DNA of 64,000 nt from Micromonospora sonchi. GTDB taxonomy: Bacteria; Actinomycetota; Actinomycetes; Mycobacteriales; Micromonosporaceae. The position numbers and the translations under genes are program-made. Each line of letters starts with the position of its first letter. Positions within the stretch are counted from its first letter, which is position 1. This document shows positions 22,836 through 32,336 of the stretch, one piece after another. The stretch is taken from the NCBI RefSeq assembly GCF_014646235.1, contig NZ_BMNB01000002.1:248001-312000 (forward strand), written 5' to 3'. The notes under the pieces are model-generated. The model did not search any database and was not told the origin of the DNA. It saw only the letters and a list, made by a program, of their open reading frames with translations.

Positions 22836-23567
22836 TCAGTGCTGATTCGTGGTGCTCTCGCCCGAGGTGCGACGAGCACGCGCACGGCTGTCGCAGTCGC
22901 GGAGTCGCTCGAGGGCGGCGTCGCGAACCACGACAGGTTCCTCGGCGGCGAGCCGGTGGACGTGGTCGGCGACGAGGTCGGGAAACCGGTAGCGGCCGCC
23001 GCTCTCGATGAGCAGTTGCCGTTCGCGCAGGTCCGCCAGACTCCGCCGGGCGTGCAGCAGGGTCAGGTTGCCCAGGGCCGCGGCTGCCGGCACGTCGAAA
23101 TCCGGGCCCGGGTGCAGGCCGAGGTAGCGCAGCAGCCGCCGCCGGCTGGCCGGCAGGTCGCGGTAGGACAGATCGAGGACGGCGGCCACGGCGAGCGCCG
23201 CCCCGTCCAGGCCGGGGAACCGGTCCCGAGCACTACCGAGGTCATCGGCGAGACCGCTGACCGTGCGCCTCGGGTCGGCCCGCAGGAGAGCGGCGGCGAG
23301 CCCGAGCACGGATGGCAGATGCCCGCAGAGCCGCACGAGCCGCTGCACGGCGGCCGGCTCCGGACGCGGCAGCGCTCCCCCGGCCTGACGGACGAACAGA
23401 GCCGCGGCGCGGTCGGGCGCGAGGGCTCCCGACGCCGGGCCGGTGCCAGCCGGCTCGGCGCCGGCGGCCGGTGACGCGGGGGGCGCGGACCATGCCGAAC
23501 CAGACAGCCGCACGACTGCCCTCCCTCCTGTGTCGACGGCCCGGATCGCACTACCATTCACGCCCAT
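22836..23567 (-). CDS. Truncated NB-ARC/winged-helix regulator fragment
   Basis: A 243-residue ORF whose residues from about 50 on match the second half of actinomycete AfsR/SARP-type NB-ARC proteins: EPAAVQRLVRLCGHLPSVLGLAAALL (in part), LDLSYRDLPASRRRLLRYLGLHPG and the winged-helix region ending LVADHVHRLAAEEP. The P-loop, Walker B and any DNA-binding or BTAD domain are absent. The first 50 residues are Ala/Gly/Pro-rich. The ATG at 23567 has no good RBS. It may be a degraded regulator rather than a working gene, although a perfect palindromic operator lies just upstream. Confidence 0.5.
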   Translation of the reverse strand: MGVNGSAIRAVDTGGRAVVRLSGSAWSAPPASPAAGAEPAGTGPASGALAPDRAAALFVRQAGGALPRPEPAAVQRLVRLCGHLPSVLGLAAALLRADPRRTVSGLADDLGSARDRFPGLDGAALAVAAVLDLSYRDLPASRRRLLRYLGLHPGPDFDVPAAAALGNLTLLHARRSLADLRERQLLIESGGRYRFPDLVADHVHRLAAEEPVVVRDAALERLRDCDSRARARRTSGESTTNQH

Positions 23568-23581
23568 ATCACAACATAGCG

Positions 23582-23595
23582 TGTTATCGATAACA
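23582..23595. promoter_or_regulatory. Perfect LacI-like palindrome upstream of the NB-ARC fragment
   Basis: TGTTATCGATAACA is a perfect 14-bp palindrome, 15 bp upstream of the fragment's start codon. It is related to, but distinct from, the TGTTAGCGCTCACA class (10 of 14 bases agree) and could be a symmetric operator for a LacI-family protein. Confidence 0.5.
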
Positions 23596-23635
23596 TCACC
23601 AGAATGAATGTGAATGAACGTCCGAACGGACGACC

Positions 23636-24397
23636 TCAGCGGGCGAGCCAGCCACCGTCGACCGGGATGACGGCGCCGTGCACGTAGGCGGCCGCGTCGG
23701 AGGCGAGGAAGACGGTGACCCCCGCGAGGTCGTCCGGGCGACCCCAGCGTCCGGCCGGGATCCGCTCCAGGATCGCCCGGTTCCGCTCCGGCTGGTCCCG
23801 CAGCGCCCGCGTGTTGTCCGTACTGATGTAGCCCGGCGCGATCGCGTTGACGTTGACCCCGTGCTGCGCCCACTCGTTGGCCAGCGCGCGGGTCAGTCCG
23901 GCGATCCCGGACTTGGCGGCGGCGTAGCCGGGCACGTTCACACCGCCCTGGAAGCTCAGCATCGAGGCGGTGAAAATGATCTTGCCGGTGCCGCGTCGGA
24001 TCATGTCGCGGCCGATCTCGCGGGCGAGCACGAACGGGGCCGACAGGTCGACCTCCAGCACGTGCTCCCAGTCGGTGTCGGCATGCTCAGCGGCCGGGGC
24101 ACGGCGGATCGCGCCGGCGTTGTTGACCAGGATGTCGATCGGCCGCTCCCGCTGGCCGAGCCACCCGGCGAGCGCCCGGACAGCAGCGCGGTCGGACAGG
24201 TCCGCCCGGTACGGCACGAACGAGCGACCGTGCGCCCCGACCCGCTCGGCCACCTCGCTGCCCGTCGCCTCCAGCGCGGCGCTCACACCGATCACGTCCG
24301 CGCCGGCCGCCGCGAGCGCCTCGGCCATCGCCAGGCCGATGCCGCGCCGGCAGCCGGTCACCACGGCCAGCCGGCCGGTCAGGTCGAACGGGTTCAC
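23636..24397 (-). CDS. SDR-family dehydrogenase, KduD-like
   Basis: A 253-residue classical short-chain dehydrogenase. It has the NAD(P) motif TGCRRGIG, the NNAG motif (LVNNAGAI), catalytic Ser in TASMLSFQGG and YAAAK (Tyr/Lys). The N-terminus MNPFDLTGRLAVVTG closely resembles KduD (2-deoxy-D-gluconate 3-dehydrogenase). GTG at 24397 overlaps the stop of the Zn-dehydrogenase gene in a GTGA junction, so the two are coupled. In this fucose cluster it might oxidise a keto-deoxy-sugar acid. That is inferred, and the KduD resemblance alone would suggest an uronate or deoxygluconate substrate. Confidence 0.85.
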   Translation of the reverse strand: MNPFDLTGRLAVVTGCRRGIGLAMAEALAAAGADVIGVSAALEATGSEVAERVGAHGRSFVPYRADLSDRAAVRALAGWLGQRERPIDILVNNAGAIRRAPAAEHADTDWEHVLEVDLSAPFVLAREIGRDMIRRGTGKIIFTASMLSFQGGVNVPGYAAAKSGIAGLTRALANEWAQHGVNVNAIAPGYISTDNTRALRDQPERNRAILERIPAGRWGRPDDLAGVTVFLASDAAAYVHGAVIPVDGGWLAR

Positions 24398-25419
24398 GCG
24401 TCCCCTCCACAGTCGACGAGTACCTTGACGTCACCCCCGGCGGCGAGGGCCTGGAAGGCCTGTGCCACCTCGTCCAACGGCACGATCCGGGTGATCAGCC
24501 GGTCGGCGGGCACCTGCCCGCCGTGCACCAGCCGGACCGCCTCGGCGTAGTCCTCGCGGTCGTAGACCCGTACCCCGATCACCTCCAGCTCGCGCCAGAA
24601 GATCCGGTGCAGGTCCACCTCGCGCGGGGTGGGGTGGATCGCCACCACGACGAGCCGCCCGCGTACGGCGAGCAGGTCGGTGGCGGTGCGGACGCCGGCG
24701 GCCGAGCCGGACACCTCGAACACCACGTCGGCGCCCGCTGTCCCGGTGGCCTCCGAGATGTACTCGGCCACGTCGATCGTCGCCGGGTCCACCGTGGCGA
24801 GCCCGAGGTCGGCGGCGAGTGCGCGGCGGCGTGGATCGAGTTCGAGCACCGTCACCGCGGCGCCGGTCTGCCGGGCGACCATACCGATGAGCAGGCCGAC
24901 CGGGCCGGCGCCGATGACCACCGCGTGCTCGCCGGCGACGAGCCGGGAGCGCCGTACGTCGTGCACGGCCACCGCGGTCGGTTCGACCAGCGCCGCGTGC
25001 GCCAGGGGCAACTCCTCGGGCAGCTGCACCAGGAGCCGCGCCGGCACCGTCCAGGAGCGCTGCATCGAGCCGGGCGAGTCGATGCCGACGAAGGTGAGCC
25101 GGTGACAGATGTGGGTGTGGCCGGCGCGGCAGGCGGGACACTCGCCGCACCAGTCCAGCGGCAGCACGGTCACCGGATCGCCCACCCGGTGACCGTCGAC
25201 GCCCGCGCCGACCTCCGCGACGCGGCCGGACATCTCGTGGCCGATCACCGCCGGTGCGCGGACCCGCCGATCCATCGCGCCGTGCGCGATGTGCAGGTCG
25301 GTGCCGCAGATGCCGGTGTACGCCACGTCGAGGCGCACCTCACCGGGACCGGGCGGCACCGGTGCGGTCTCCTCGACGACGAAGGTCTGCTCGCCGACGT
25401 ACAGTGCGCTGCGGTTCAC
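24394..25419 (-). CDS. Zinc-dependent alcohol dehydrogenase (MDR family)
   Basis: A 341-residue medium-chain dehydrogenase. The catalytic zinc region is CGTDLHIAHG with GHEMSG. The structural zinc cysteines are in DWCGECPACRAGHTHIC, and the nucleotide motif is VIGAGPVGLL. GTG at 25419 has GAGGAGG upstream. Relatives include sorbitol and threonine dehydrogenases. It is divergent from the GntR gene, and an operator-like ACGTCCGATGT lies between. It probably oxidises a polyol or sugar-derived alcohol in the fucose regulon. The exact substrate is not visible. Confidence 0.85.
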   Translation of the reverse strand: MNRSALYVGEQTFVVEETAPVPPGPGEVRLDVAYTGICGTDLHIAHGAMDRRVRAPAVIGHEMSGRVAEVGAGVDGHRVGDPVTVLPLDWCGECPACRAGHTHICHRLTFVGIDSPGSMQRSWTVPARLLVQLPEELPLAHAALVEPTAVAVHDVRRSRLVAGEHAVVIGAGPVGLLIGMVARQTGAAVTVLELDPRRRALAADLGLATVDPATIDVAEYISEATGTAGADVVFEVSGSAAGVRTATDLLAVRGRLVVVAIHPTPREVDLHRIFWRELEVIGVRVYDREDYAEAVRLVHGGQVPADRLITRIVPLDEVAQAFQALAAGGDVKVLVDCGGDA

Positions 25420-25517
25420 GCCGCCTCCTCGGTCAGGTGCCAGATCCGGCGCGTCGCGGCCGATCCGCGGCCGGCCGATGCTTCGGTCAGCTTCGCCCAC
25501 GCCGGCGAACGCAGCAA

Positions 25518-25528
25518 ACGTCCGATGT
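25518..25528. promoter_or_regulatory. GntR-type operator in the GntR/dehydrogenase divergon
   Basis: ACGTCCGATGT matches ACATCnGATGT at 10 of 11 positions. It directly precedes a TATAGT -10-like element (25532-25537) for the rightward GntR gene, so bound regulator would control its own gene and possibly the leftward dehydrogenase pair. Confidence 0.6.
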
Positions 25529-25616
25529 CTCTATAGTGGTGAGGGCCGCCAGCATCGGCCGCAGGCGGCGTGCCCGTGCCGACGGCGCATGGTGGGCCGG
25601 TCCGAAGGGGGCGTGA

Positions 25617-26312
25617 ATGGCACTGACCGACGACGCGATCGCGCGGATCCGGAGCATGATCCAGAGCGGTGAGCTGCCCCCGGGCACCCGGCTGCCGCCG
25701 GAGCCGCAACTGGCCGCCCAGATGGGGCTGTCGCGCAGCGGGGTCCGGGAAGCGGTGAAGGTGCTCGAGTCGGCCCGGGTGCTCGACGTGCGGCGCGGCG
25801 ACGGCACGTACGTCACCAGCCTCGCCCCCCGCCTGCTGTTGCAGGGGCTCGGCGTCGCGGTGGAACTGCTGCGCGACGACACGCTCCTGGAGGTGATGGA
25901 GGTACGCCGGATACTGGAGCCGATGGCGACCGGCCTGGCGGCGCTGCGGATGACCGACGCGGACCTCGACGAACTCGGGCAGATCCTGGAGGACATGCGG
26001 GCGGCGGCCGACGACGCCGAGAAGCTCATCCAGTTCGACACCGCCTTCCACCACACCGTCATCGCCACCACCGGCAACGAGACCCTCACCTCGCTGCTGG
26101 ACGGGCTGTCCGGTCGTACGCTGCGGGCCCGGGTGTGGCGCGGTCTGATAGAGGGCAACGCGGCCCACAAGACGATCGACGAGCATCACGCGATCTACCT
26201 CGCCCTGCGCTCGCGCGACCAACTGCTCGCCCAGGCCAGCGCACTGATCCATGTCAACACCTCCGAGGCGTGGCTGCGTACGGTGCTCGCCGCCAAGACG
26301 GCCGAGGGGTAG
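25617..26312 (+). CDS. GntR-family regulator with FCD domain (probable fucose regulon repressor)
   Basis: A 231-residue protein. Residues 1-65 form the winged HTH (LPPGTRLPPEPQLAAQMGLSRS in part, then VREAVKVLES and GDGTYV). Residues about 85-220 form an FCD ligand-binding domain with the usual FHHTVIATTGN and IDEHHAIYLAL histidines. Such regulators bind sugar acids or related metabolites. The gene is convergent with the lactonase gene and divergent from the dehydrogenase pair. ACATCnGATGT sites near it and before fucosidase, importer and dehydrogenase genes make it the likely local regulator, perhaps relieved by L-fuconate or its keto-deoxy product. Ligand and binding are inferred. Confidence 0.88.
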   Translation: MALTDDAIARIRSMIQSGELPPGTRLPPEPQLAAQMGLSRSGVREAVKVLESARVLDVRRGDGTYVTSLAPRLLLQGLGVAVELLRDDTLLEVMEVRRILEPMATGLAALRMTDADLDELGQILEDMRAAADDAEKLIQFDTAFHHTVIATTGNETLTSLLDGLSGRTLRARVWRGLIEGNAAHKTIDEHHAIYLALRSRDQLLAQASALIHVNTSEAWLRTVLAAKTAEG

Positions 26313-26320
26313 TCGCCGGC

Positions 26321-27205
26321 TCATGTCGACGGCCCGGCCGGTTCGGGGCGGACGCCGCGCTGGGTCAGCTCGTAGACGCGCAGCGCAGTGCCGGCGAAGA
26401 TCTCGTGCCGTTGCGACGCCGTCAGCGGCGGCAGGGCGGCCTCCAACGCCCGGCGTACCCGCAAATAGTCCGATCTGAGCAGACAGACCGGCCAGTCCGA
26501 GCCAAACATCAGACGATCCGGCCCGAACTCCTGCACCGCTGTCTCGACGAACGGGCGCAGGTCGTCCGGCGACCAGTCCGGCCCGGCCTCGGTGACCAGA
26601 CCGGACAGCTTGCCGGTGACGTTGGGGTTCGCGGCCAGGGCAGCGACGGGACCCTGCCACCGCCGCAGCCCCGCCTCACCCTCGTCGATGCGGGGTTTGC
26701 CCAGGTGGTCGAGGACGAACCGGAGCTGCGGCACCGCCCGCGCCGCCCGGGCCGCCGCCGGCAGCTGATCCGCCCGGATCACCAGGTCGAAGACGAGCCC
26801 GGCGTCGGCGATGCTGGCCAGCCCGCGCCGCACGTCGGGCCGGTCGAGGTAGTCCGGGTCCGCCTCCCCCTGCACCTGCGAGCGCAGCCCGACGAGCAAC
26901 TCGCCCCCGCGCAGCCGGCGGTAGCGCGCGATGGTGGCGGGCACGTCGTCGGCCGCCACGTCGATCCAGGCCACCACCCCGAGGATCGGCGCGGTGTCGG
27001 CGGCGTAGCCGAGGAACTCGGCCGCCTCGTCGGGGTGGCAGCGGCCACCCTCCACCAACACCGTGCCGTGCACACCGGCCGCGGTGAGCTCGGTGATCAG
27101 ATCCGCCGGAGTGAACGGCCGACGGATCGCGGCCAGTCCGGGCTCCGCCAGCCAGGTGTAGCCACGTTCGGGCCGCCACAGATGGTGGTGCGCATCGATG
27201 ATCAT
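26321..27205 (-). CDS. L-fucono-1,5-lactonase (amidohydrolase 2 family)
   Basis: A 294-residue metal-dependent hydrolase of the PF04909 type. It begins [10 protein letters not shown] (metal-binding histidines), with a His in LDHLGKP and the Asp motif MFGSDWPV near the C-terminus. Family members hydrolyse L-fucono-, L-rhamnono- and galactonolactones. ATG at 27205 overlaps the stop of L-fuconate dehydratase (ATGA). Because the adjoining gene is the dehydratase for the lactonase's product, L-fuconolactone is the best substrate guess. It is the last gene of the minus-strand fucose operon. Confidence 0.88.
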   Translation of the reverse strand: MIIDAHHHLWRPERGYTWLAEPGLAAIRRPFTPADLITELTAAGVHGTVLVEGGRCHPDEAAEFLGYAADTAPILGVVAWIDVAADDVPATIARYRRLRGGELLVGLRSQVQGEADPDYLDRPDVRRGLASIADAGLVFDLVIRADQLPAAARAARAVPQLRFVLDHLGKPRIDEGEAGLRRWQGPVAALAANPNVTGKLSGLVTEAGPDWSPDDLRPFVETAVQEFGPDRLMFGSDWPVCLLRSDYLRVRRALEAALPPLTASQRHEIFAGTALRVYELTQRGVRPEPAGPST

Positions 27206-28527
27206 GCCGTCGGCGCTCCCGCCATGGCCGGCACGCCCGCCCACGCCGGGCCGTCCGGGAAACGGTACTCGGCAAGGGAAGCGGGGAGGATCTCCGCGCT
27301 CATGCCGGGAGCGCTGGGCGCGAGGTATCGTCCGCCGCTGACGCGTACCGGATCGGCGAAGTGCTCGTGCAGGTGGTCGATGTACTCGATGGCCCGGTCG
27401 TCGGTGCTGCCGGTGAGCGCGACGAAGTCGAACATCGCCAGGTGCTGCACCAGCTCGCACAGCCCCACTCCCCCGGCGTGCGGGCAGACCGGCACCCCGA
27501 ACTTCGCGGCCAGCAGCAGGATCGCCAGGTTCTCGTTCACCCCGGCGACCCGGCAGGCATCGATCTGCACCACATCGACCGCGTCGGCCTGGAGCAACTG
27601 CTTGAACATCACCGGGTTGTGCACGTGCTCGCCGGTGGCCACCTTCACCGGGGCGAGGGCCTTGCGGACGGCGCCGTGCCCGAGCACATCGTCCGGCGAG
27701 GTCGGTTCCTCGATCCAGTACGGGTCGAACGGAGCCAGCTCACGCATCCAGTGGATCGCCTCGGGCACGCCCCAGATCTGGTTGGCGTCGACCGCGATGC
27801 GGATGTCCGGCCCGACCGCCTGCCGGGCGATGCCCATCCGGCGTACGTCGTCGGCCAGGTTCCCGCCGACCTTGAGCTTGATCAGTTGGTATCCCGCCTC
27901 GACCGCCTCCGTGCAGAGCCGCGCCAGCTTCTCGTCGTCGTAGCCGAGCCAGCCCGGGGTCGTGGTGTACGCCGGATAGCCCTCGGCCCGCAGCCGCCGC
28001 TCGCGCTCGGCCCGCCCGCCATCGGCGCTTCGCAGCAGCGCCAGCGCCTCGTCCTCGGTGAGCGCGTCGCGCAGGTAGCGGAAGTCGACCTGGGCGACCA
28101 ACTGCTCCGGGGTGAGGTCGGCGAGCAGCTTCCACAGCGGCTTGCCGGCCCGCCGGGCGGCGAGATCCCAGACCGCGTTGACGAGACCACCGGCGGCCAT
28201 GTGCACGACCCCCTTCTCCGGTCCCAGCCAACGGATCTGGCTGTCACCGACCAGCCGACGGGCCAGCGTCCCCGGGTCGGCGACCAGCTCGTCGACCCGC
28301 TGACCGACCACCATCGGGGCGAGCGCCTGCACGGCCGCGACCTGAAGGTCGGTGCCCCGGCCCACGGTGAAGACGAGTCCGTGGCCCTCGGCGCCGGCGG
28401 AGGTCCGCAGGATGACGTACGCGGCGGAGTAGTCGGGGAACGGGTTCATCGCGTCCGATCCGTCGCGATGCCGGGACGTGGGGAAGCGTACGTCGATGGT
28501 TTCTACGGACGAGATGCGCTCACTCAC
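27202..28527 (-). CDS. L-fuconate dehydratase (enolase superfamily)
   Basis: This enzyme removes water from L-fuconate to give 2-keto-3-deoxy-L-fuconate. The 441-residue protein has the KxK motif (K217, K219 in IKLKVGG), metal ligands D247 (VDANQ), E273 (IEEPTS) and E300 (GEHVHN), and the base H350 (CPHAGG). They line up, shifted by one residue, with the K218/K220, D248, E274, E301 and H351 known for the Xanthomonas enzyme. The N-terminal [20 protein letters not shown] string is also typical of this branch. GTG at 28527 has AGGAG five bases upstream. It lies between the importer and the lactonase genes. Confidence 0.94.
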   Translation of the reverse strand: MSERISSVETIDVRFPTSRHRDGSDAMNPFPDYSAAYVILRTSAGAEGHGLVFTVGRGTDLQVAAVQALAPMVVGQRVDELVADPGTLARRLVGDSQIRWLGPEKGVVHMAAGGLVNAVWDLAARRAGKPLWKLLADLTPEQLVAQVDFRYLRDALTEDEALALLRSADGGRAERERRLRAEGYPAYTTTPGWLGYDDEKLARLCTEAVEAGYQLIKLKVGGNLADDVRRMGIARQAVGPDIRIAVDANQIWGVPEAIHWMRELAPFDPYWIEEPTSPDDVLGHGAVRKALAPVKVATGEHVHNPVMFKQLLQADAVDVVQIDACRVAGVNENLAILLLAAKFGVPVCPHAGGVGLCELVQHLAMFDFVALTGSTDDRAIEYIDHLHEHFADPVRVSGGRYLAPSAPGMSAEILPASLAEYRFPDGPAWAGVPAMAGAPTA

Positions 28528-28602
28528 CAAAACTCCTGAGGGATTGAACAGGTGGGCCTGGTCTGTCTGCCTCGTGATGGCCCGGCCGGCGGGCCGGTCC
28601 GG

Positions 28603-29643
28603 CTATGTCTGCGCCCTGCCTCCGGTGATGCGGGAGACCACCAGGGCCACCAGGATGACGGTGCCGTTGAGGAAGTTCGTCCACTGCGCGGGCACTCCGG
28701 CCAGGGTCAACACGTTGATGATCATGAAGAGCAGGAGTACGCCGGTGAAGGCGCCGAAGACGCTGCCCTTGCCGCCGTTGAGGCTGACGCCGCCGATCAC
28801 CGCCGCCGCGAAGACCTGGAAGATGGCGCCGTTGCCCTGGGCCGCCGGCACCGCCGCGAGCCGGCCGCTCATCAGCAGGCCGGCGAGCGCCGCGAGCATG
28901 CCGGCCACGATGAGGGCGATCCACAACACCCGATCGGTACGGATTCCCGCCGCCCGAGCCGCGTCGGCGTTACCGCCGATCGCGTACAGCGCCCGGCCGG
29001 CGCGGGTGTAGCCGAGCACCACGATCCCGGCGGCGAACAGCAGCAGCGACAGCCAGATCGAGGCCGGCACGCCGAACCAGGTGGCGGAGCCGAGGTAGGT
29101 CATCGACTCCGGCAGCGCGAAGAAGGTCTGGCCGCCGGAGATGCCGGTGAGCAGCCCCCGCAGCACGATGAGCATGCCCAGCGTGACGATGAAACCGTTG
29201 AGCCCGAAGCGGACGATGAGCAGCCCGTTGAAGGCGCCGACGAGGGCGCCGACGAGCAGGACGACCGGCACCGCCCAGGCGTCCGGCAGCAGGTCGAGAC
29301 CGAGCCCTCGGGTCAGCGCGGGGTCGACGATCAACCAGGCCGCGATGCCGGGCGCGAGACCGAAGGTGGACTCCAGCGACAGGTCCATCTTCCCGGTGAT
29401 CAGCACGATGGTCTGGGCGAGGACCACGATGGCGATCTCCGACATGCTCTGCAGCACGTTGATGATGTTGTCGGCGCTGAGGAAGACCGGGTTGACGATC
29501 GACCCGACGATCGCGACCGCGATGATCGCCGGCACCAGCGCCAGGTCACGCAGCCGGGCGATGGCCAGGCTCCGCGACGACGTCCCCGGTGGTGACGGCG
29601 GTGCCGCCGGTGGTCGCGCGGTGGTGGACAGCGTCTCAGACAT
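28603..29643 (-). CDS. L-fucose-cluster ABC transporter permease
   Basis: A 346-residue CUT2-family permease. It contains VLITGKMDLSLEST (the GGIDLSVGS-equivalent loop) and VIGGVSLNGGKG, with nine to ten hydrophobic segments and a Pro/Ser-rich cytoplasmic N-terminus. ATG at 29643 lies eight bases inside the upstream ATPase gene. As the only permease of the cluster it should act as a homodimer. The substrate, L-fucose or a fucoside, is inferred from neighbours. Confidence 0.88.
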   Translation of the reverse strand: MSETLSTTARPPAAPPSPPGTSSRSLAIARLRDLALVPAIIAVAIVGSIVNPVFLSADNIINVLQSMSEIAIVVLAQTIVLITGKMDLSLESTFGLAPGIAAWLIVDPALTRGLGLDLLPDAWAVPVVLLVGALVGAFNGLLIVRFGLNGFIVTLGMLIVLRGLLTGISGGQTFFALPESMTYLGSATWFGVPASIWLSLLLFAAGIVVLGYTRAGRALYAIGGNADAARAAGIRTDRVLWIALIVAGMLAALAGLLMSGRLAAVPAAQGNGAIFQVFAAAVIGGVSLNGGKGSVFGAFTGVLLLFMIINVLTLAGVPAQWTNFLNGTVILVALVVSRITGGRAQT

Positions 29644-31177
29644 GGTGGAGATCCACCCCTTCCATGGCGGCTACCAGATCGTTGTCGCTCCAGCCATGGG
29701 CCATCTCCCGGACGACCCGCCCCTGGAACATCACCAGTACGCGGTCACAGATCCGCAGGTCGTCGAGTTCGTCGGAGACGACCAGCACGGTGGTGCCGCG
29801 ACGGCGTACCTCCTCGACCACGCCGAGGAGGGTCTGCTTGGACCGCACGTCGACGCCGGCGGTCGGGGTGATGAGGACCAGCAGCTTCGGATCGCTGGCC
29901 AGCGCCCGACCCATCACCACCTTCTGCTGGTTTCCGCCGGACAGGTCGGAGACCGGCACGTACGGCCCGGCGGCCTTGATCGTCAGGTCGGCGATGGTGT
30001 CCCGGGCCAGGGCGTCGCGCCGGGCGGGCGAGATGAGGCCGTGTCGCCCGACGCGGCCCGGCACCGTCATCGTGACGTTCTCGGCGATGGACAGCAGCGG
30101 CACCAGGCCCTCCCGGTGCCGGTCCTGCGGCACCAGCCCCACCCCGGCGTCGAGGGCGTCCGGCACGCTACCGGGACGCAGCACGCGGCCGTCCACGGTG
30201 ACCGTCCCGCCCACCGGCCGGGTCAAGCCGACGATCGCCTCGGCCGCCTCGACCTTGCCGCTGCCCCCGCCGCCCGCGATGCCGACCACCTCGCCCGCCC
30301 TGGCCTGCAGCGACAGCTCGGCGCCCGAGGAGGTGACCAGGTCACGCACGGACAGCAGCATCGGCGCGTCGGCGGACAACGGTCGATGGTCGGCCTCGGG
30401 CATGGTCACGTCCTCACCCGTCATCGCGGCCACCAGCGCCGGGCGGCTCAGCTGCGCCACCGGGGCGGTGACGATGTGCCGGGCGTCGCGGAAGACCGTC
30501 ACCTGGTCGCAGATCTCGTAGATCTCCTGAAGGTGGTGGCTGATGAACAGGAACGTCACCCCCTGGGCCCGCAGATCCCGGATCCGGCTGAACAGGCGGT
30601 TGATGCCGGCGCCGTCGAGCTGGGCGGTCGGCTCGTCGAGGATGATGAACCGGGCGCCGAAGGAGAGCGCCCGGGCGATCTCCACGAACTGTCGCTGCTC
30701 GACCGTGAGCGTCGAGGCGGGCTGGCGTACGTCGACGTCGACCGACCACTCCGCCAGCAACTGCTCCGCCTCGCGGCGCAGCCTCGACCAGCGGATCAAC
30801 CCGGCCGGACCACGGGCGTGCCGGTTGAGGAACAGGTTCTCCGCCACGGTGAGGGTGCCGATGATGGTCGACTTCTGGTAGACGCAGGCCACCCGCTTGC
30901 GCCAGGCGTCGCGGTCGGCCAACGGTGGTGACGGACGCCCGTCGAAGGTCACCGTGCCGGCATCGGCGGCCTGCAACCCGGTGAGGATGCTGACCAGGGT
31001 GGACTTGCCGGCGCCGTTGCGGCCCACCAGCGCGTGCGTCTCACCGCGGCGGACCACGATGCCCGCCTCGGAGAGCGCCAGCGTCGACCCGAACCGTTTG
31101 GTGATGTTCACGGCCTCGACGACGGGCTGGCCGGTGTCGACCAGCCCGTCGGTCGCTTCCTGCGGAGCGACACTCAT
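29636..31177 (-). CDS. L-fucose-cluster ABC transporter ATP-binding protein with altered second domain
   Basis: A 513-residue tandem ATPase. Domain 1 is intact: GRNGAGKST, FIILDEPTAQLD and the H-loop FISHHLQE. Domain 2 keeps LSGGNQQK, but its P-loop reads GGGGSGKVE and its Walker B reads LLVLITPTAGVD where relatives have [12 protein letters not shown]. The Walker B Asp and catalytic Glu are thus both replaced. ATG at 31177 starts within the TGATG junction with the binding-protein stop. One functional ATP site probably drives transport. If the change is real, the second site is catalytically dead. Confidence 0.88.
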   Translation of the reverse strand: MSVAPQEATDGLVDTGQPVVEAVNITKRFGSTLALSEAGIVVRRGETHALVGRNGAGKSTLVSILTGLQAADAGTVTFDGRPSPPLADRDAWRKRVACVYQKSTIIGTLTVAENLFLNRHARGPAGLIRWSRLRREAEQLLAEWSVDVDVRQPASTLTVEQRQFVEIARALSFGARFIILDEPTAQLDGAGINRLFSRIRDLRAQGVTFLFISHHLQEIYEICDQVTVFRDARHIVTAPVAQLSRPALVAAMTGEDVTMPEADHRPLSADAPMLLSVRDLVTSSGAELSLQARAGEVVGIAGGGGSGKVEAAEAIVGLTRPVGGTVTVDGRVLRPGSVPDALDAGVGLVPQDRHREGLVPLLSIAENVTMTVPGRVGRHGLISPARRDALARDTIADLTIKAAGPYVPVSDLSGGNQQKVVMGRALASDPKLLVLITPTAGVDVRSKQTLLGVVEEVRRRGTTVLVVSDELDDLRICDRVLVMFQGRVVREMAHGWSDNDLVAAMEGVDLHHV

Positions 31178-32241
31178 CAGTTGTTGCCCCACAGGGAGGC
31201 GTCGTCGAACTTCAGGGTGGGCTCACCCGCGATCGGCGCGCCGTCCAGCGACACCAGCGGCGCCGGCAACTGATCCTCCAGCAGGCCGTCACGCACCTGA
31301 ATGATGGTGCTGCCGTGGTCGGTCGGGCCGGGCTGGAACGTCTTGCCCTCGATCGCCGCCTTGACGTACTCCAGTCCGTGCTTGGCGTACAGGTCGGCCG
31401 GCTGGCTGACGGTGGCGTCGATCATCCCCTCACCGATGAGCTTCAGCTCCTCGGGGATCCCGTCGTTGGAGACCACGAAGACGTGCTTGGGGTCGCTCGG
31501 CGGCACCTGAAGGCCCCGCTGCTTGAGGATCTGCAGGGTCCCCGACAGGGCGAACGACGACTGCATGTAGATGCCCTTGATGTCCGGGTCGGAGGCGAAC
31601 CGGGTCTGCAGCTTCGACGCCGCCACGTCCGCCTTCCAGTCGGTGGCCTCGCCGAAGACGGTGATGCCGGGGAACTCCTTCTGCATGCACTCGTTGAACG
31701 CCTCGGTGCGGTCCCGACCGTTGATCGAGTCCAGGCCACCCTGGAGCATGACCACCTTGCCCTTGCCACCGAGCTTCGTGCCGAGGAACTGGCACGCCTT
31801 CGTGCCGTAGGCGCGGTTGTCGGCGCGTACCACCATGAACACGTTGCCGGTGTCCGGCCGGGTGTCGATGGTGACCACCGGGATCTTCTTGCTGTCCAGC
31901 TGGGACAGGGTCGGCGCGATGGCGGCGGTGTCCTGCGGCGCCATCACCACGCCCTTGACGCCCTGACTGATGAAGGTCTGGGCGTTCGAGATGAGGTTGG
32001 CGATGTCGTTCTGCGAGTTCGTGGTCTTGAGTTCGACACCGAGTTCGTCGCCGAACTGCGGGACGTACTTGATGTAGGAGTTCCAGAAGTCGGTGTCGGA
32101 GCGGGGGTAGTCCACGCCGACGAGCAGCTCGGACCCGCCCGACCCGGTCCCGTTGGTCGTGCCGTCGCCGCAACCGGCCGCGAAGGTGAGTGACGCGCCG
32201 AGCATCACCGTCAGCCCCACGCTCAGAGCCCTACGATTCAT
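31177..32241 (-). CDS. L-fucose-cluster sugar-binding lipoprotein
   Basis: A 354-residue type I periplasmic-binding-protein-like lipoprotein. The lipobox TFAAGC gives Cys24, followed by a Gly/Thr/Ser linker. The fold starts GVDYPRSDTDFWNSY and has typical ligand-loop strings VVMAPQDTAAI, VTIDTRPDTG and NGRDRTEAF. ATG at 32241 follows GGAGGA. It sits between the GH29 fucosidase gene and the ATPase gene in one operon, so it most likely binds L-fucose released outside the cell. Confidence 0.9.
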   Translation of the reverse strand: MNRRALSVGLTVMLGASLTFAAGCGDGTTNGTGSGGSELLVGVDYPRSDTDFWNSYIKYVPQFGDELGVELKTTNSQNDIANLISNAQTFISQGVKGVVMAPQDTAAIAPTLSQLDSKKIPVVTIDTRPDTGNVFMVVRADNRAYGTKACQFLGTKLGGKGKVVMLQGGLDSINGRDRTEAFNECMQKEFPGITVFGEATDWKADVAASKLQTRFASDPDIKGIYMQSSFALSGTLQILKQRGLQVPPSDPKHVFVVSNDGIPEELKLIGEGMIDATVSQPADLYAKHGLEYVKAAIEGKTFQPGPTDHGSTIIQVRDGLLEDQLPAPLVSLDGAPIAGEPTLKFDDASLWGNN

Positions 32242-32336
32242 CGTCGTTCCTCCATATCCGGGAAGTCGCCCGACGCGGGCCGCCGCGACCCGTGCGGATC
32301 GCGGCGGCAGGTGCCGGGCACACAAGTGCGAAGCGT

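Noticed and set aside
22836..23873. Longer start for the NB-ARC fragment at 23873
   Set aside because: The extra upstream part runs antiparallel through the end of the KduD-like gene and across the palindromic operator, and has no domain similarity.
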